NCBI GenBank assembly: GCA_963847985.1
Contig: CAWKBS010000013.1
Span: forward strand, 1 to 64,000
DNA length: 64,000 bases
Reading direction: 5' to 3'
From: JAIBJN01 sp963847985
GTDB lineage: Bacteria; Actinomycetota; Thermoleophilia; Gaiellales; Gaiellaceae
The notes below the pieces were generated by a model. It did not search any database and was not told where the DNA came from. It worked only from the letters and a program-made list of their open reading frames with translations. The position numbers and the translations under genes are program-made. How positions within the stretch are numbered: the first letter of the stretch is position 1; every line of letters starts with the position of its first letter. Positions 18,591-27,732 of the stretch are shown here, in pieces.

Positions 18591-19332
18591 CAAGTGGTCG
18601 AGCATCAAGCACAAGAAGGGCGCGGCCGACGCGAAGCGCGGCAAGCTCTTCTCCAAGCTGACGCGCGCGATCATCGTCGCCGCGCGCGAGGGCGGCCCGG
18701 ACCCCGACGGGAACGCGACGCTGGCGACGGCGATCCAGAAGGCGCGCGACAACTCGATGCCGAAGGACAACATCGAGCGCGCCATCGCGCGCGGTTCCGG
18801 AGCGAGCGCGGACGGCGAGGCCTACGAGACGGTCACCTACGAGGGCTACGGGGACGGCGGCGTGGCCGTCTTCGTCGAGGCGCTGACGGACAACCGCAAC
18901 CGAACCGCGGCCGAGGTGCGCCACATCTTCGCCAAGAACGACGGGAACCTCGGAACCAGCGGCGCGGTCGCCTGGCTCTTCGAGCGGAAAGGCGTCGTGA
19001 TCGTCGCCGGGGGCTCGGTCGACGAGGACGAGCTCATGCTCGTGGCGGCCGACGGCGGCGCCGAGGACGTCCAGCAGGACGGCTCGAGCTACGAGGTGAT
19101 CGCGGCGCCCGACGACTTCGCCGGCGTGAGGGCTGCGCTCGAGGCGGCCGGCATCCCCTTCGAGTCGGCCGAGCTGACCATGCTCCCGAAGACGACCGTT
19201 GCCGTCGAGGACGAGTCGACCGCGAAGAAGCTGCTCCGCCTCATGGACGCGCTCGAGGAGAACGACGACGTCCAGGCGGTCTACGCGAACTTCGACATCC
19301 CCGAAGGGATCCTCGAAGCCGTCGCCGCGTAG
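18577..19332 (+). CDS. YebC/PmpR family regulatory protein
   Basis: 251 residues with a TTG start inside pdxT. N-terminus SGHSKWSSIKHKKGAADAKR is the family signature (given as 20 residues), followed by FSKLTRAI, PKDNIERAI and a YEGYGDGGVAVFVEALTDN block. YebC proteins have been described as DNA-binding regulators and more recently as factors relieving ribosome stalling. The position between pdxT and ruvC is conserved in many bacteria. C-terminal acidic segment DALEENDDVQAVYANFDI is typical. Confidence 0.93.
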   Translation: MSGHSKWSSIKHKKGAADAKRGKLFSKLTRAIIVAAREGGPDPDGNATLATAIQKARDNSMPKDNIERAIARGSGASADGEAYETVTYEGYGDGGVAVFVEALTDNRNRTAAEVRHIFAKNDGNLGTSGAVAWLFERKGVVIVAGGSVDEDELMLVAADGGAEDVQQDGSSYEVIAAPDDFAGVRAALEAAGIPFESAELTMLPKTTVAVEDESTAKKLLRLMDALEENDDVQAVYANFDIPEGILEAVAA

Positions 19333-19384
19333 TAGTTCCCGCTCCAGTTCGACCGCCCCGCCGCCGATACTTCTGCCGATCGCC

Positions 19385-19606
19385 ATGCAGATCGAAATCA
19401 GCGACCCCGCCTTCATGAGCTCCCTGCGCGCGCACCTCCAGCAGGAGGGCTGCCCCAGCGAGCCGCGGTCGCACGAGGTGTTCGAGGTGCGCGTCTGGTC
19501 GCCCGACCGTCCGCTGACCGACGCGGAGCAGCGGGCGAGGGTGTTCGGCTGCCTGCGCGAGTGGTGCGCCGCCAACCCCGGCGTGAAGGCGAACATCCTC
19601 TCGTAG
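19385..19606 (+). CDS. Small hypothetical protein
   Basis: 73 residues, ATG start, no signal peptide. Contains MQIEISDPAFMSSLRAHL and a C-terminal FGCLREWCAANPGVKANILS segment, with three Cys. The amphipathic pattern suggests a compact alpha/beta domain. Not recognised. It lies between yebC and ruvC, and the frame is clean, which supports a real gene. Confidence 0.5.
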   Translation: MQIEISDPAFMSSLRAHLQQEGCPSEPRSHEVFEVRVWSPDRPLTDAEQRARVFGCLREWCAANPGVKANILS

Positions 19607-19648
19607 TAGAGAGCTCCGCGGCGCGGCAGGAACGTCCGAGCCGGCGCC

Positions 19649-19654
19649 TAACCT
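19649..19654 (+). promoter_or_regulatory. -10 box for ruvC
   Basis: TAACCT lies 6 bases before the GTG at 19661, predicting a leaderless ruvCAB transcript. Confidence 0.45.
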
Positions 19655-19660
19655 CGACTC

Positions 19661-20161
19661 GTGAAGGTCCTCGGCATCGATCCGGGCACGGCAGCGTGCG
19701 GCTTCGGCATGGTGGCATCCGACGGCGCCAACCGCCTCAGAGCGGTGGAGTACGGCTGGTGGGAGACGTCGCCGCGCGATCCCCCCGCGGCGCGGCTCCG
19801 GCGGATCCACGACGAGGTCGCGGAGCTCATCGACCGGCACGAGCCGGAGGCGGTCGCGCTCGAGGAGTCCTACGTCGGCGCCGACGCCCGTATCGCGCTC
19901 TCCGTCGGGCAGGCGCGCGGCGCCGTGCTCGTCGCGTGCGCGGTCGCCGAGGTGCCCTGCACCGAGTATCCGCCGGCGACGGTGAAGCAGGCCGTCTGCG
20001 GCTACGGGCGCGCCGAGAAGGATCAGGTCCAGCGCATGGTGAAGGCCGTGCTCGGGCTCTCCGAGGATCCGCGGCCGCACCATGCCGCCGACGCGCTCGC
20101 CGTGGCGATCTGCCACGCCCTCGCGCCGCCGCTCCTCGCGCTCGCGGGAGAGCGCCGGTGA
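19661..20161 (+). CDS. ruvC: Crossover junction endodeoxyribonuclease RuvC
   Basis: 166 residues. RuvC cuts Holliday junctions as a dimer. Catalytic acidic residues are in GIDPGTAACGFG (Asp), VALEESYVG (Glu), and the C-terminal HHAADALAVAICHA (Asp pair/His). Length is typical. GTG start; ends with a 4-base overlap (GTGA) with ruvA. Confidence 0.95.
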   Translation: MKVLGIDPGTAACGFGMVASDGANRLRAVEYGWWETSPRDPPAARLRRIHDEVAELIDRHEPEAVALEESYVGADARIALSVGQARGAVLVACAVAEVPCTEYPPATVKQAVCGYGRAEKDQVQRMVKAVLGLSEDPRPHHAADALAVAICHALAPPLLALAGERR

Positions 20162-20730
20162 TCGCGCGCCTGCGCGGGAAGGCGGTCGCCCGTGACGCGG
20201 ACGGGCTCGTCCTCGACGTGGGCGGCGTCGGCTACCGCGTCCATGCGACCCCGTCGGCCATCAGCAAGGCCGAGGGCGCCGAGGAGGTCGTGGTCGAGAC
20301 GCACCTCCACGTGCGCGAGGACGCGCTCCAGCTCTACGGGTTCGCCGACGCGGCGGAGCGAGAGCTCTTCGAGCAGCTTCTGGCCGTCTCGGGCGTGGGG
20401 CCGAAGGTGGCGCTGGCGATCGTCTCCGGCTACTCCCCGGCGGAGCTCAGGCGCGCGATCGTCCGCGAGGACGACGCGCTCTTCCAGACCATTCCGGGCA
20501 TCGGCAAGAAGACCGCGCAGCGCGTCGTGCTCGAGCTGAAGGAGCGGATCGCGCCGCTCGCCGCCGTCGACGGGGCGCCGCACCTGGGGCCCGGCGACGG
20601 CCATATCGTCGCGCGCGACGCCCTCGTCGAGCTCGGCTACACCCCGGCCGAGGCCGAGCAGCGGCTCGCCGACACCGATCCCGACCTGCCGCCGGCCGAG
20701 CGCGTCCGCCAGGCGCTGAGGGCCGCATGA
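20158..20730 (+). CDS. ruvA: Holliday junction branch migration protein RuvA
   Basis: 190 residues. Domain I OB fold (IARLRGKAVARDADGLVLDV, GVGYRVHAT), domain II helix-hairpin-helix motifs (LLAVSGVGPKVALAIVSG and FQTIPGIGKKTAQRVVLELK), and a domain III that contacts RuvB (EALVELGYTPAEAEQ-like: LVELGYTPAEAEQRL). GTG start overlaps ruvC; the stop overlaps the ruvB ATG. Confidence 0.96.
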   Translation: MIARLRGKAVARDADGLVLDVGGVGYRVHATPSAISKAEGAEEVVVETHLHVREDALQLYGFADAAERELFEQLLAVSGVGPKVALAIVSGYSPAELRRAIVREDDALFQTIPGIGKKTAQRVVLELKERIAPLAAVDGAPHLGPGDGHIVARDALVELGYTPAEAEQRLADTDPDLPPAERVRQALRAA

Positions 20731-21737
20731 GCGAGCGCGTCACCACCGCGGTGCTCGCGCCCGACGAGGAGGAGCTCGACGGCTCGCTGCGCCCGCGCTC
20801 GCTGGAGGAGTTCGTCGGCCAGGAGCGCGTGAAGGAGCAGCTCGCAATCGCGCTCGAGGCCGCGAAGGGGAGGGGAGAGGCGCTCGACCACGTCCTCCTG
20901 GCCGGCCCGCCCGGGCTGGGAAAGACGAGCCTCGCCTTCATCGTGCGCGAGGAGCTCGGGGTCGGCCTGCGGAGCGTCGCGGGGCCGGCGCTCGAGCGGA
21001 AGGGCGACATGGCCGCGATTCTCACGTCGCTCGAGGAGCGCGACGTGCTCTTCGTGGACGAGATCCACCGTCTCAACCGCGCCGTCGAGGAGATCCTCTA
21101 CCCGGCGCTCGAGGACTTCCGGCTCGACATCATCGTCGGGCAGGGCCCGGCCGCGCGCACGCTGACCCTCGACCTGCCGCACTTCACGCTCATCGGCGCG
21201 ACCACGCGCACGGGGCTCCTGACGACGCCACTGCGCGACCGCTTCGGCATGACCTACCGGCTGGAGCACTACGAGCCGGCGGAGCTGGCGCGCATCGTGC
21301 GGCGGTCGGCGCGCATCCTCGACGTGGAGGTGGCCGACGAGGCGGCCGACGAGATCGCCCGCCGTGCGCGGGGAACACCGCGTGTGGCGAACCGGATCCT
21401 CCGCCGCGTGCGGGACGTGGCCGAGGTGCGGCATGACGGAGCCGTGACCCTCGACGTGGCCCGCGAGGCCCTCGAGCTGCTGGAGGTGGACGGGCGCGGC
21501 CTCGAGCGCGCCGACCGCGTGCTGCTGGCCGCGATCACGCACAAGTTCGACGGCGGGCCGGTCGGCCTCTCGACGCTCGCGGTCGCCCTCGGCGAGGAGC
21601 CGGACACGGTCGAGGACGTCTACGAGCCGTACCTGCTCCAGCTCGGCCTGATCCAGCGCACGCCGCGCGGGCGGATCGTGACGAAGCTCGGCCGGGCGTA
21701 CGTCGGCGGCGTTCCCGCCGACGAGGCTCTCTTCTAG
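20727..21737 (+). CDS. ruvB: Holliday junction branch migration ATPase RuvB
   Basis: 336 residues, AAA+ motor of the RuvAB complex. Landmarks: RPRSLEEFVGQERVKEQL, Walker A GPPGLGKTSLA, Walker B LFVDEIHRL, sensor 1 TLIGATTRTGLL, arginine finger region PLRDRFGM, and the C-terminal winged helix ending GLIQRTPRGR. Length is normal. It ends the ruvCAB operon; the next gene starts 85 bases downstream. Confidence 0.97.
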   Translation: MSERVTTAVLAPDEEELDGSLRPRSLEEFVGQERVKEQLAIALEAAKGRGEALDHVLLAGPPGLGKTSLAFIVREELGVGLRSVAGPALERKGDMAAILTSLEERDVLFVDEIHRLNRAVEEILYPALEDFRLDIIVGQGPAARTLTLDLPHFTLIGATTRTGLLTTPLRDRFGMTYRLEHYEPAELARIVRRSARILDVEVADEAADEIARRARGTPRVANRILRRVRDVAEVRHDGAVTLDVAREALELLEVDGRGLERADRVLLAAITHKFDGGPVGLSTLAVALGEEPDTVEDVYEPYLLQLGLIQRTPRGRIVTKLGRAYVGGVPADEALF

Positions 21738-21822
21738 CCGACCCCGCGTCGGGGGATTGAACCCCGGCCGGCCGGCTGTCACAATCCGCCCGAGGGAGAT
21801 TCCGAGGGGGGTTCGGGCTTTT

Positions 21823-23059
21823 ATGCGGCGGCAGAGACAAACGGCGAGCAGCGCCTGGCTTCGGGTCGCGGCGTGCCTCCTCGTGGTGGGCGCGGCCGGG
21901 GCGGCGGCAGCCCCCGCGGACGCCTACAGCGTTCTCGGTCAGCGCTGGCCGGGGAAGACGATTCGGTACCACAACCTCGCGCCGAGCTACGAGTGGTCGC
22001 TCCAGCAGGCCGTTCAGGCGTGGAACACGAGCGGAACCCGGCTGCGGTTCGTGAAGTCCTCCAAGGCGCGGGCTCAGGTCCTCATCCGCGCGACCAACGC
22101 CGGCGGAGGCGCGTGCTGGGGGAACGCCACTGCAGGCTTCGTCCATCCTGTGTTCGGCAAGGGGCGCGTCCAGATCGCCCGTTCGTGCGGTCGCTTCGTC
22201 GGGGCCGGGGTCCTCGCCCACGAGCTCGGCCACGTCCTCGGACTGGGCCACGAGAACCGGCGCTGCTCGACAATGAACTCGGTGCTGTGGGCGCGCTGCC
22301 CCGACAACCCTCCGCCGGGCCAGTGGCGGTGCCGCCTCCTGGAACGCGACGACGCTCGGGGTGCGGTTCGCCGGTACGGCGGCCGGGCCAGGGCGCCGGG
22401 CCCGGTCTACTGCTGGAAGTATCCGCCGCCTCCGGCTCCCACCGAGGTGAGCGCCGTGTCGAACCCGGCGTCAGGCGCCGACGTGCTCCTCCGCTGGAAG
22501 AACACGTCGAATAGCCTGAGCCAGGTTGCGATCGCGCGCGGGCGCGACGTCTGCCCCACCACGGTCGACGGGGGCGAGGCGAACTGGCGCGAGCCCGCCA
22601 ACCCGGGGCAGATCCAGACGTTCGAGGACTTCGGCTCCGGGCCGCTCGCGAGCGGCTCGTACTGCTACACGCTCTGGTCGTTCGACGAGGCCGACCGCAC
22701 GGCCGGGCCGACCACCGTCTGGGTGAACCACACCGACGGCTTCCTCCCGCCGTCGGGCCTGACCGCGGCGCGGATCCCGCGCCCGACGTCTTCGTCCGGC
22801 TCGCAGTGGACGAGCGCCGCGCATCCGCGGGCGGACTTCGTGCTGATCATGCGGAAGCTCGGAGAGCTGTCCGACCGATCCGAACGACGACGAGTGCCGA
22901 GTGGCTCGACTACGTGCCGTCGGGGCCGCCCGGTGCCACGCGCACGTGGGACGACGCATGGGTCTCCGAGCACCGGCGCCTGGTGCTACGCGGTCTTCAG
23001 CGCGAACGACGACACCGGCCGCTACAGCCGCACGGCGGCCACCGGACTTCCGCGACTAG
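21823..23059 (+). CDS. Secreted matrixin-like metalloprotease (several frameshifts near the 3' end)
   Basis: Begins ATG with a signal peptide (basic RRQRQ then LRVAACLLVVGAAGAAAAPA). The catalytic domain has the metzincin zinc motif HELGHVLGLGH near residue 130 followed by the Met-turn STMNSV, and several Cys pairs. After residue 200 comes a fibronectin-III-like region (PTEVSAVSNP, YCYTLWSFDEADRTAGP). From about 22855 to 22980 the frame changes at least three times: CPTDPNDDEC, then AEWLDYVPSGPPGATRTWDD, then WCYAVFSANDDTGRYSRTA. The intended stop is probably TAG 23057-23059, sharing ctag with the convergent gene. Probably an exported protease; substrate unknown. Confidence 0.75.
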
Positions 23060-23511
23060 CGCCGGAACTGGAGCTCGTGCCAGGAAGGCACGGGGGCGAG
23101 CTCGAGCAGCGCGCGGCCGCCGTCCGGCTCGCGGTAGCCGAACTCCGCCGCATCGCCGTCCCAGTCGACCTCGAGCCGGTCCTCCTTCACGCGCTGGTCG
23201 AGCCACGCGCCGCGGAAGATCAGCTTGCGGAGCCAGTAGACGAGCGACTCGTCGTTGACGAGCGCGACCCGCTCCCACTGGCGGACCAGGTACTCGCCGA
23301 GCCCGCTCTGCGGATCGTCGATGCGACCATGGGCGGTGAGCTCGACGAGATCGGCAGTCTCCTCCTCCGCGAGCTCGCCGGGCTCGACCAGCCGCAGGCG
23401 AACGGCGGCGGCGTTGACCCGCTGCTCGAAGTCGAGCGCGTTGAAGCTGAAGCGGTACCCGAGGAACTCGACGACGTAGTCGTCCCCCGACGTGTAGTTC
23501 GAGTCGCTCAC
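23056..23511 (-). CDS. Hypothetical protein
   Basis: 151 residues, GTG start, no membrane segment. Acidic and rich in aromatic residues; contains VVEFLGYRFSFNALDFEQRV, YLVRQWERVALVND and FRGAWLDQRVKEDRLEVDWD. No family recognised. A TATCCT box 8 bases upstream of the GTG supports this start over a longer in-frame one at 23604. Convergent with the metalloprotease gene, sharing the ctag stop. Confidence 0.55.
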   Translation of the reverse strand: MSDSNYTSGDDYVVEFLGYRFSFNALDFEQRVNAAAVRLRLVEPGELAEEETADLVELTAHGRIDDPQSGLGEYLVRQWERVALVNDESLVYWLRKLIFRGAWLDQRVKEDRLEVDWDGDAAEFGYREPDGGRALLELAPVPSWHELQFRR

Positions 23512-23519
23512 CCGGCCTG

Positions 23520-23525
23520 AGGATA
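23520..23525 (-). promoter_or_regulatory. -10 box for gene 23056-23511
   Basis: TATCCT on the minus strand, 8 bases before the GTG. Confidence 0.45.
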
Positions 23526-23576
23526 GCCACGGCCCCGCGGGCCCGCTCCAGGAGCCGGTCCGTCCGATCCGGGCCC

Positions 23577-23582
23577 TACGGT
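23577..23582 (+). promoter_or_regulatory. -10 box for recJ
   Basis: TACGGT lies 8 bases before the ATG at 23591. Confidence 0.35.
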
Positions 23583-23590
23583 GAGATGCG

Positions 23591-25462
23591 ATGCACGAGG
23601 GCACCTGGACGATTCGTCCGTGCCCGCGCAGGGAGGTGCGACGGCTCGCGACGGCGCTCGGCGTCGGCGAAGCGACCGCAGGCGTCCTCGTCCGGCGCGG
23701 GTACGGCGACCCCGAGGCGGCGCGGGCCTTCCTGGCCGCGGAGCCGCCCGGCCATGACCCGTTCCTACTCGGGGACGTCGAGGCGGCCTGCGCGCGGATC
23801 CGCGAGACGATCGCGGCGGGCGGGAGGATCTGCGTGCACGGCGACTACGACGTCGACGGGATCTGCGCGACGGCCCTCGCCGTCACCGTCCTCCGCGGCC
23901 TGGGCGCGGACGTCGAGTCGCACCTTCCGAGCCGGTTCGAGGAGGGCTACGGCGTCTCGCGCGAGACGCTGGCGCGGCTGGCGGAGGAGGGCTGCGCGCT
24001 CGTGCTCACCGTCGACTGCGGGATCACCGCCGTCGAGGAGGTCGCCGAGGCCCGCGCCGCCGGGCTCGAGGTGGTCGTCACCGATCACCACCGTCCGGGC
24101 GAGTCCCTCCCGGACTGCCCGATCGTGGCCACGAAGCCGTCGGCGTACCCGTTCCCCGAGCTGTGCGGCACCGGGGTCGTCTTCAAGCTCCTCGAGGCGC
24201 TCGGCGCCGAGGATCTCGAGCGCCACCTCGACCTCGTCGCGCTCGCCACGGTCGCGGACGTCGTGCCGCTCCTGGACGAGAACCGCGCCCTCGTCGCGGC
24301 GGGGATGCGCCGGCTCGCGCGGACGGACAAGCCCGGCCTGCAGGCGCTCATGCGTGCCGGAGGCGTCGATCCGGCGACGATCGACACGGGCGCGATCGCA
24401 TTCAGGCTCGCGCCGCGCATCAACGCCGCCGGGCGCCTTGGCCACCCCGGCGCCGCCCTCGAGCTGCTGCTCACCGAGGACGAGGCAGAAGCGCGCCGGC
24501 TCGCAGGCGAGCTGGAGGCGCTCAACCGCGACCGGCAGGCGGTGGAGGAGCGCATCCTGCGCGACGCCGTCCGCCAGGTCGAGGAGTGGCCCGAGCCGAA
24601 GCGCGGCCGCCTCGGCTACGTGATCGCCGGGGAGGACTGGCACCGCGGCGTCATCGGGATCGTCGCCTCGCGCCTCGTGGAGCGGTACCACCGGCCGGTC
24701 GTGCTGATCGCGGGCGGCGAGCCGGGCGAGGACTGGGTCGGCTCCGGCCGCTCGGTCTCCAGCTTCGACCTCCACGGCGCGCTCGGCGCATGCTCGCACC
24801 TGCTCGGCCGCTGGGGCGGGCACCGCGCGGCCGCGGGGCTCTCGATCGCCCCGGACAACGTCGAGGCCTTCGCGGAGGCCTTCGCCGAGCACGCCGCCGG
24901 CATGCTCACGCTGGAGGACCTCCGGCCCGTCACCGTCGTCGACGCGGTCGTCCGCGGGGACGAGCTGACGCTCGGCCTCTGCGAGGAGCTCGAGCGCCTG
25001 GCCCCGTTCGGCCTCGGGAACCCGAACGTCACCCTGCTCGCCGTCGGCACGGAGCTCTCCGACCTGGACGCGATCGGCGAGGGGAAGCACCTGCGCCTCG
25101 CGGTCACGGCGGCCGGAGCCCGCTCGGGCGCGATCGCCTTCGGCCGCGGCACGGCGCTCGACCGCTTCCGCCGGCCGGGCCGCTACGACGTCGCCTTCAA
25201 GCTCGCCGCCAACCGCTGGAACGGGACGGTGACCCCGCAGCTCGTGGTGAAGGAGATCTTCGAGACCCCGCCGCGCTTCGAGGGGCTCCGCCGCATGCTG
25301 CTGGCCGAGTGGCAGGCAGGCCCCGAGGCCTGGAGCCCGTGGGCAAGCGAGGTCTTCGCCGAGCTCGGCCTCGACGAGGAGGCAGAGGGCTGGCGCCCGC
25401 TCGCGGAGTCGCCCGCGTTCCTCGCCGCGCTGGGCGAGGAGGCCGCCGCGGAGGCCGCGTAG
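23591..25462 (+). CDS. recJ: Single-stranded-DNA-specific exonuclease RecJ
   Basis: 623 residues, 5'-3' ssDNA exonuclease of recombination and mismatch repair. DHH-superfamily motifs: GDYDVDGICATA (I), TVDCGITAVEEV (II), VVTDHHRPGE (III), DLVALATVADVVPL (IV); the DHHA1 domain shows IVASRLVERYHRPVVLI and GRSVSSFDLHGAL with GGHRAAAGLSI. A C-terminal OB-fold part follows. Length is slightly above E. coli RecJ. The gene stands 59 bases upstream of relA in the same direction. Confidence 0.95.
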   Translation: MHEGTWTIRPCPRREVRRLATALGVGEATAGVLVRRGYGDPEAARAFLAAEPPGHDPFLLGDVEAACARIRETIAAGGRICVHGDYDVDGICATALAVTVLRGLGADVESHLPSRFEEGYGVSRETLARLAEEGCALVLTVDCGITAVEEVAEARAAGLEVVVTDHHRPGESLPDCPIVATKPSAYPFPELCGTGVVFKLLEALGAEDLERHLDLVALATVADVVPLLDENRALVAAGMRRLARTDKPGLQALMRAGGVDPATIDTGAIAFRLAPRINAAGRLGHPGAALELLLTEDEAEARRLAGELEALNRDRQAVEERILRDAVRQVEEWPEPKRGRLGYVIAGEDWHRGVIGIVASRLVERYHRPVVLIAGGEPGEDWVGSGRSVSSFDLHGALGACSHLLGRWGGHRAAAGLSIAPDNVEAFAEAFAEHAAGMLTLEDLRPVTVVDAVVRGDELTLGLCEELERLAPFGLGNPNVTLLAVGTELSDLDAIGEGKHLRLAVTAAGARSGAIAFGRGTALDRFRRPGRYDVAFKLAANRWNGTVTPQLVVKEIFETPPRFEGLRRMLLAEWQAGPEAWSPWASEVFAELGLDEEAEGWRPLAESPAFLAALGEEAAAEAA

Positions 25463-25509
25463 CGCTTCCCGTGCCTCGAACGGGGGCGGGAGGCCGCAAC
25501 CCCGGAAGC

Positions 25510-25515
25510 TAAGAT
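25510..25515 (+). promoter_or_regulatory. -10 box for relA
   Basis: TAAGAT lies 6 bases before the GTG at 25522, a clear leaderless arrangement. Confidence 0.5.
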
Positions 25516-25521
25516 GAGTTC

Positions 25522-27732
25522 GTGGCGGGTCAGGTGCTCACCGCGTCCGCCGAGCGGCACCGCGAGCAGTTCGACCAGCTCGTGGCCCAGGTGGCGGCCT
25601 ACAACCCCGACGTCGATCGGGATCTTCTGGAGCGGGCGTACCACTTCGCCTCCGAGGCCCACGAGCACCAGCAGCGCCGGAGCGGGGAGGACTTCATCCT
25701 GCACCCGCTCGGGGTCGCGCTGATCCTCGCCGAGCTCCGCAGCGACGACGCCACCATCGCGGCCGGGATCCTCCACGACGTCGTCGAGGACACCGACGCG
25801 TCGATGGAGCAGGTCCGCGACGAGTTCGGCGAGGACGTCGCTCGGCTCGTCGAGGGCGTGACGAAGCTGACGCGGATCCATTTCCAGAGCCGCGAGCAGG
25901 CGCAGGCCGAGAACTACCGCAAGATGATCGTGGCGATGGCCGAGGACCATCGCGTCATCCTCATCAAGCTCGCCGACCGCCTCCACAACATGCGGACGAT
26001 CGAGTACCTCGGCAAGCAAAAGCAGCTCCAGAAGGCCCGCGAGACGCTCGAGGTGTACGCGCCGCTGGCCCACCGTCTCGGTATCCACACGATCAAGTGG
26101 GAGCTCGAGGACCTCGCGTTCGAGACGCTGCACCCGCGCAAGTACGCGGAGATCCAGGCGATGGTGAACGAGCGCCGGGCCGAGCGGGAGAAGTACGTCG
26201 TCGGCGCCGGCCGCGTGCTGAAGCGCGAGCTCGACAAGGTCGGCATCCCCGCGGAGATCTCCTCGCGCGCGAAGCACTTCTATTCCATCTACGAGAAGAT
26301 GGTGAAGCGCGGCAAGGAGTTCAACGAGATCTACGACCTGACCGCGATGCGCGTCCTCGTCGAGCGGGAGGGCAAGGAGGGCGAGCGCGACTGCTACGGC
26401 GCTCTCGGGGTCATCCATTCGCTCTGGAAGCCGATGCCCGGCCGCTTCAAGGACTACGTGGCCATGCCCAAGTTCAACATGTACCGCTCGCTGCACACGA
26501 CGGTGATCGGGCCGGAGGGAAAGCCGCTCGAGATCCAGGTGCGGACACGGGACATGCACCGCACGGCCGAGCGGGGCATCGCCGCGCACTGGCTCTACAA
26601 GGGCCGCAAGGGCAAGAAGTCGAGCCAGGCGGAGCTCGCCTGGATGAAGCAGCTCGCCGACTGGCAGCGCGAGGAGACCGACTCGCGCGAGCTTGTCCGC
26701 GCCTTCCCCGAGCTGGCCCTCGACGAGGTCTACGTCTTCACGCCGAAGGGCGAGGTGAAGAGCCTCCCCGGCGGCTCGACGCCGATCGACTTCGCCTACT
26801 CGGTGCACACCGACGTCGGCCACCGCACCGTCGGCGCCAAGGTGAACGGCCGCATCGTGCCGCTCCACTACCGCCTCAGGAGCGGCGACTTCGTCGAGAT
26901 CCTGACGTCGAAGCAGACGAGCCGCGGCCCGTCGCGCGACTGGCTCTCGCTCGCGGTCTCCTCGCGCGCGCGCAACAAGATCCGCCAGTGGTTCAGCCGC
27001 GAGACCCGCGAGGTCGCCGAGCAGCGCGGGCGCGAGGCGCTCGAGAACGCGCTCAAGCAGCACAACCTGCCCTACAAGAAGCTCTCGGGCTCGCCGCTCC
27101 TGGCCGAGATCATCCGCGAGATGGGCTTCAAGAAGGCGGAGGACTTCTACCTCGCCCTCGGCTCCGGGAAGCTCCAGGTCTCGCAGGTCGCCAACAAGGT
27201 CCTGCACCGGCTCAAGACCCAGGAGGTCGCCGAAGAGGAGACGCTCCCGCGGCGGCCGAAGGCGCGCGAGGCGGTCGACTCCGGGAACTTCGGCATCCAG
27301 GTGCCCGGCGTCGAGGGCGTCCTCGTGCGCCTCGCCAAGTGCTGCACGCCCGTGCCGGGGGACGAGATCGCCGGCTACATCTCCCTGGGCAAGGGCATCA
27401 CCATCCACCGGCTGGACTGCCCGAACGTGAAGGCGCTGATGCGGAACCCGGAGCGGTTCACCCCGGTCGAATGGGACGGCGGCGCCTCGCAGAGCTTCCG
27501 CGTCCAGATCGCGGTCGTCTCGTGGGACCGGCCGCGCCTGCTCGAGGACGTCGCGCGGACGTTCGCCGAGCACGGGACGAACATCGTCGAGTACGGCGGC
27601 CACGTCGAGGACCAGATGGCCAAGAACTGGTACGTGGCGGAGGTGGGCGACATCAAGGCGCTCCGCGCGCTCCTGGGCGCGCTGCGGAACCTCGAGTCCG
27701 TCTTCGACGCCTACCGCGTCACGCCGTCTTGA
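25522..27732 (+). CDS. relA: Bifunctional (p)ppGpp synthetase/hydrolase (Rel)
   Basis: 736 residues, the stringent-response enzyme. In order: HD hydrolase domain (GILHDVVEDTDAS, LADRLHNMRT), synthetase domain (FYSIYEKMVKRGKEF, YDLTAMRVLVE, KPMPGRFKDYVAMPKFNMY region), TGS domain (EVYVFTPKGEVKSLPGGST), helical and zinc-finger region with CCTPVPGDEI, and a C-terminal ACT domain. The hydrolase HDxxED motif is intact, so both activities are expected. GTG start; the stop overlaps the next gene (TTGA). Confidence 0.96.
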   Translation: MAGQVLTASAERHREQFDQLVAQVAAYNPDVDRDLLERAYHFASEAHEHQQRRSGEDFILHPLGVALILAELRSDDATIAAGILHDVVEDTDASMEQVRDEFGEDVARLVEGVTKLTRIHFQSREQAQAENYRKMIVAMAEDHRVILIKLADRLHNMRTIEYLGKQKQLQKARETLEVYAPLAHRLGIHTIKWELEDLAFETLHPRKYAEIQAMVNERRAEREKYVVGAGRVLKRELDKVGIPAEISSRAKHFYSIYEKMVKRGKEFNEIYDLTAMRVLVEREGKEGERDCYGALGVIHSLWKPMPGRFKDYVAMPKFNMYRSLHTTVIGPEGKPLEIQVRTRDMHRTAERGIAAHWLYKGRKGKKSSQAELAWMKQLADWQREETDSRELVRAFPELALDEVYVFTPKGEVKSLPGGSTPIDFAYSVHTDVGHRTVGAKVNGRIVPLHYRLRSGDFVEILTSKQTSRGPSRDWLSLAVSSRARNKIRQWFSRETREVAEQRGREALENALKQHNLPYKKLSGSPLLAEIIREMGFKKAEDFYLALGSGKLQVSQVANKVLHRLKTQEVAEEETLPRRPKAREAVDSGNFGIQVPGVEGVLVRLAKCCTPVPGDEIAGYISLGKGITIHRLDCPNVKALMRNPERFTPVEWDGGASQSFRVQIAVVSWDRPRLLEDVARTFAEHGTNIVEYGGHVEDQMAKNWYVAEVGDIKALRALLGALRNLESVFDAYRVTPS

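Noticed and set aside
25183..27603. 806-residue open frame opposite recJ and rel
   Set aside because: Shadow of the third-position GC bias of rel; no motif seen.
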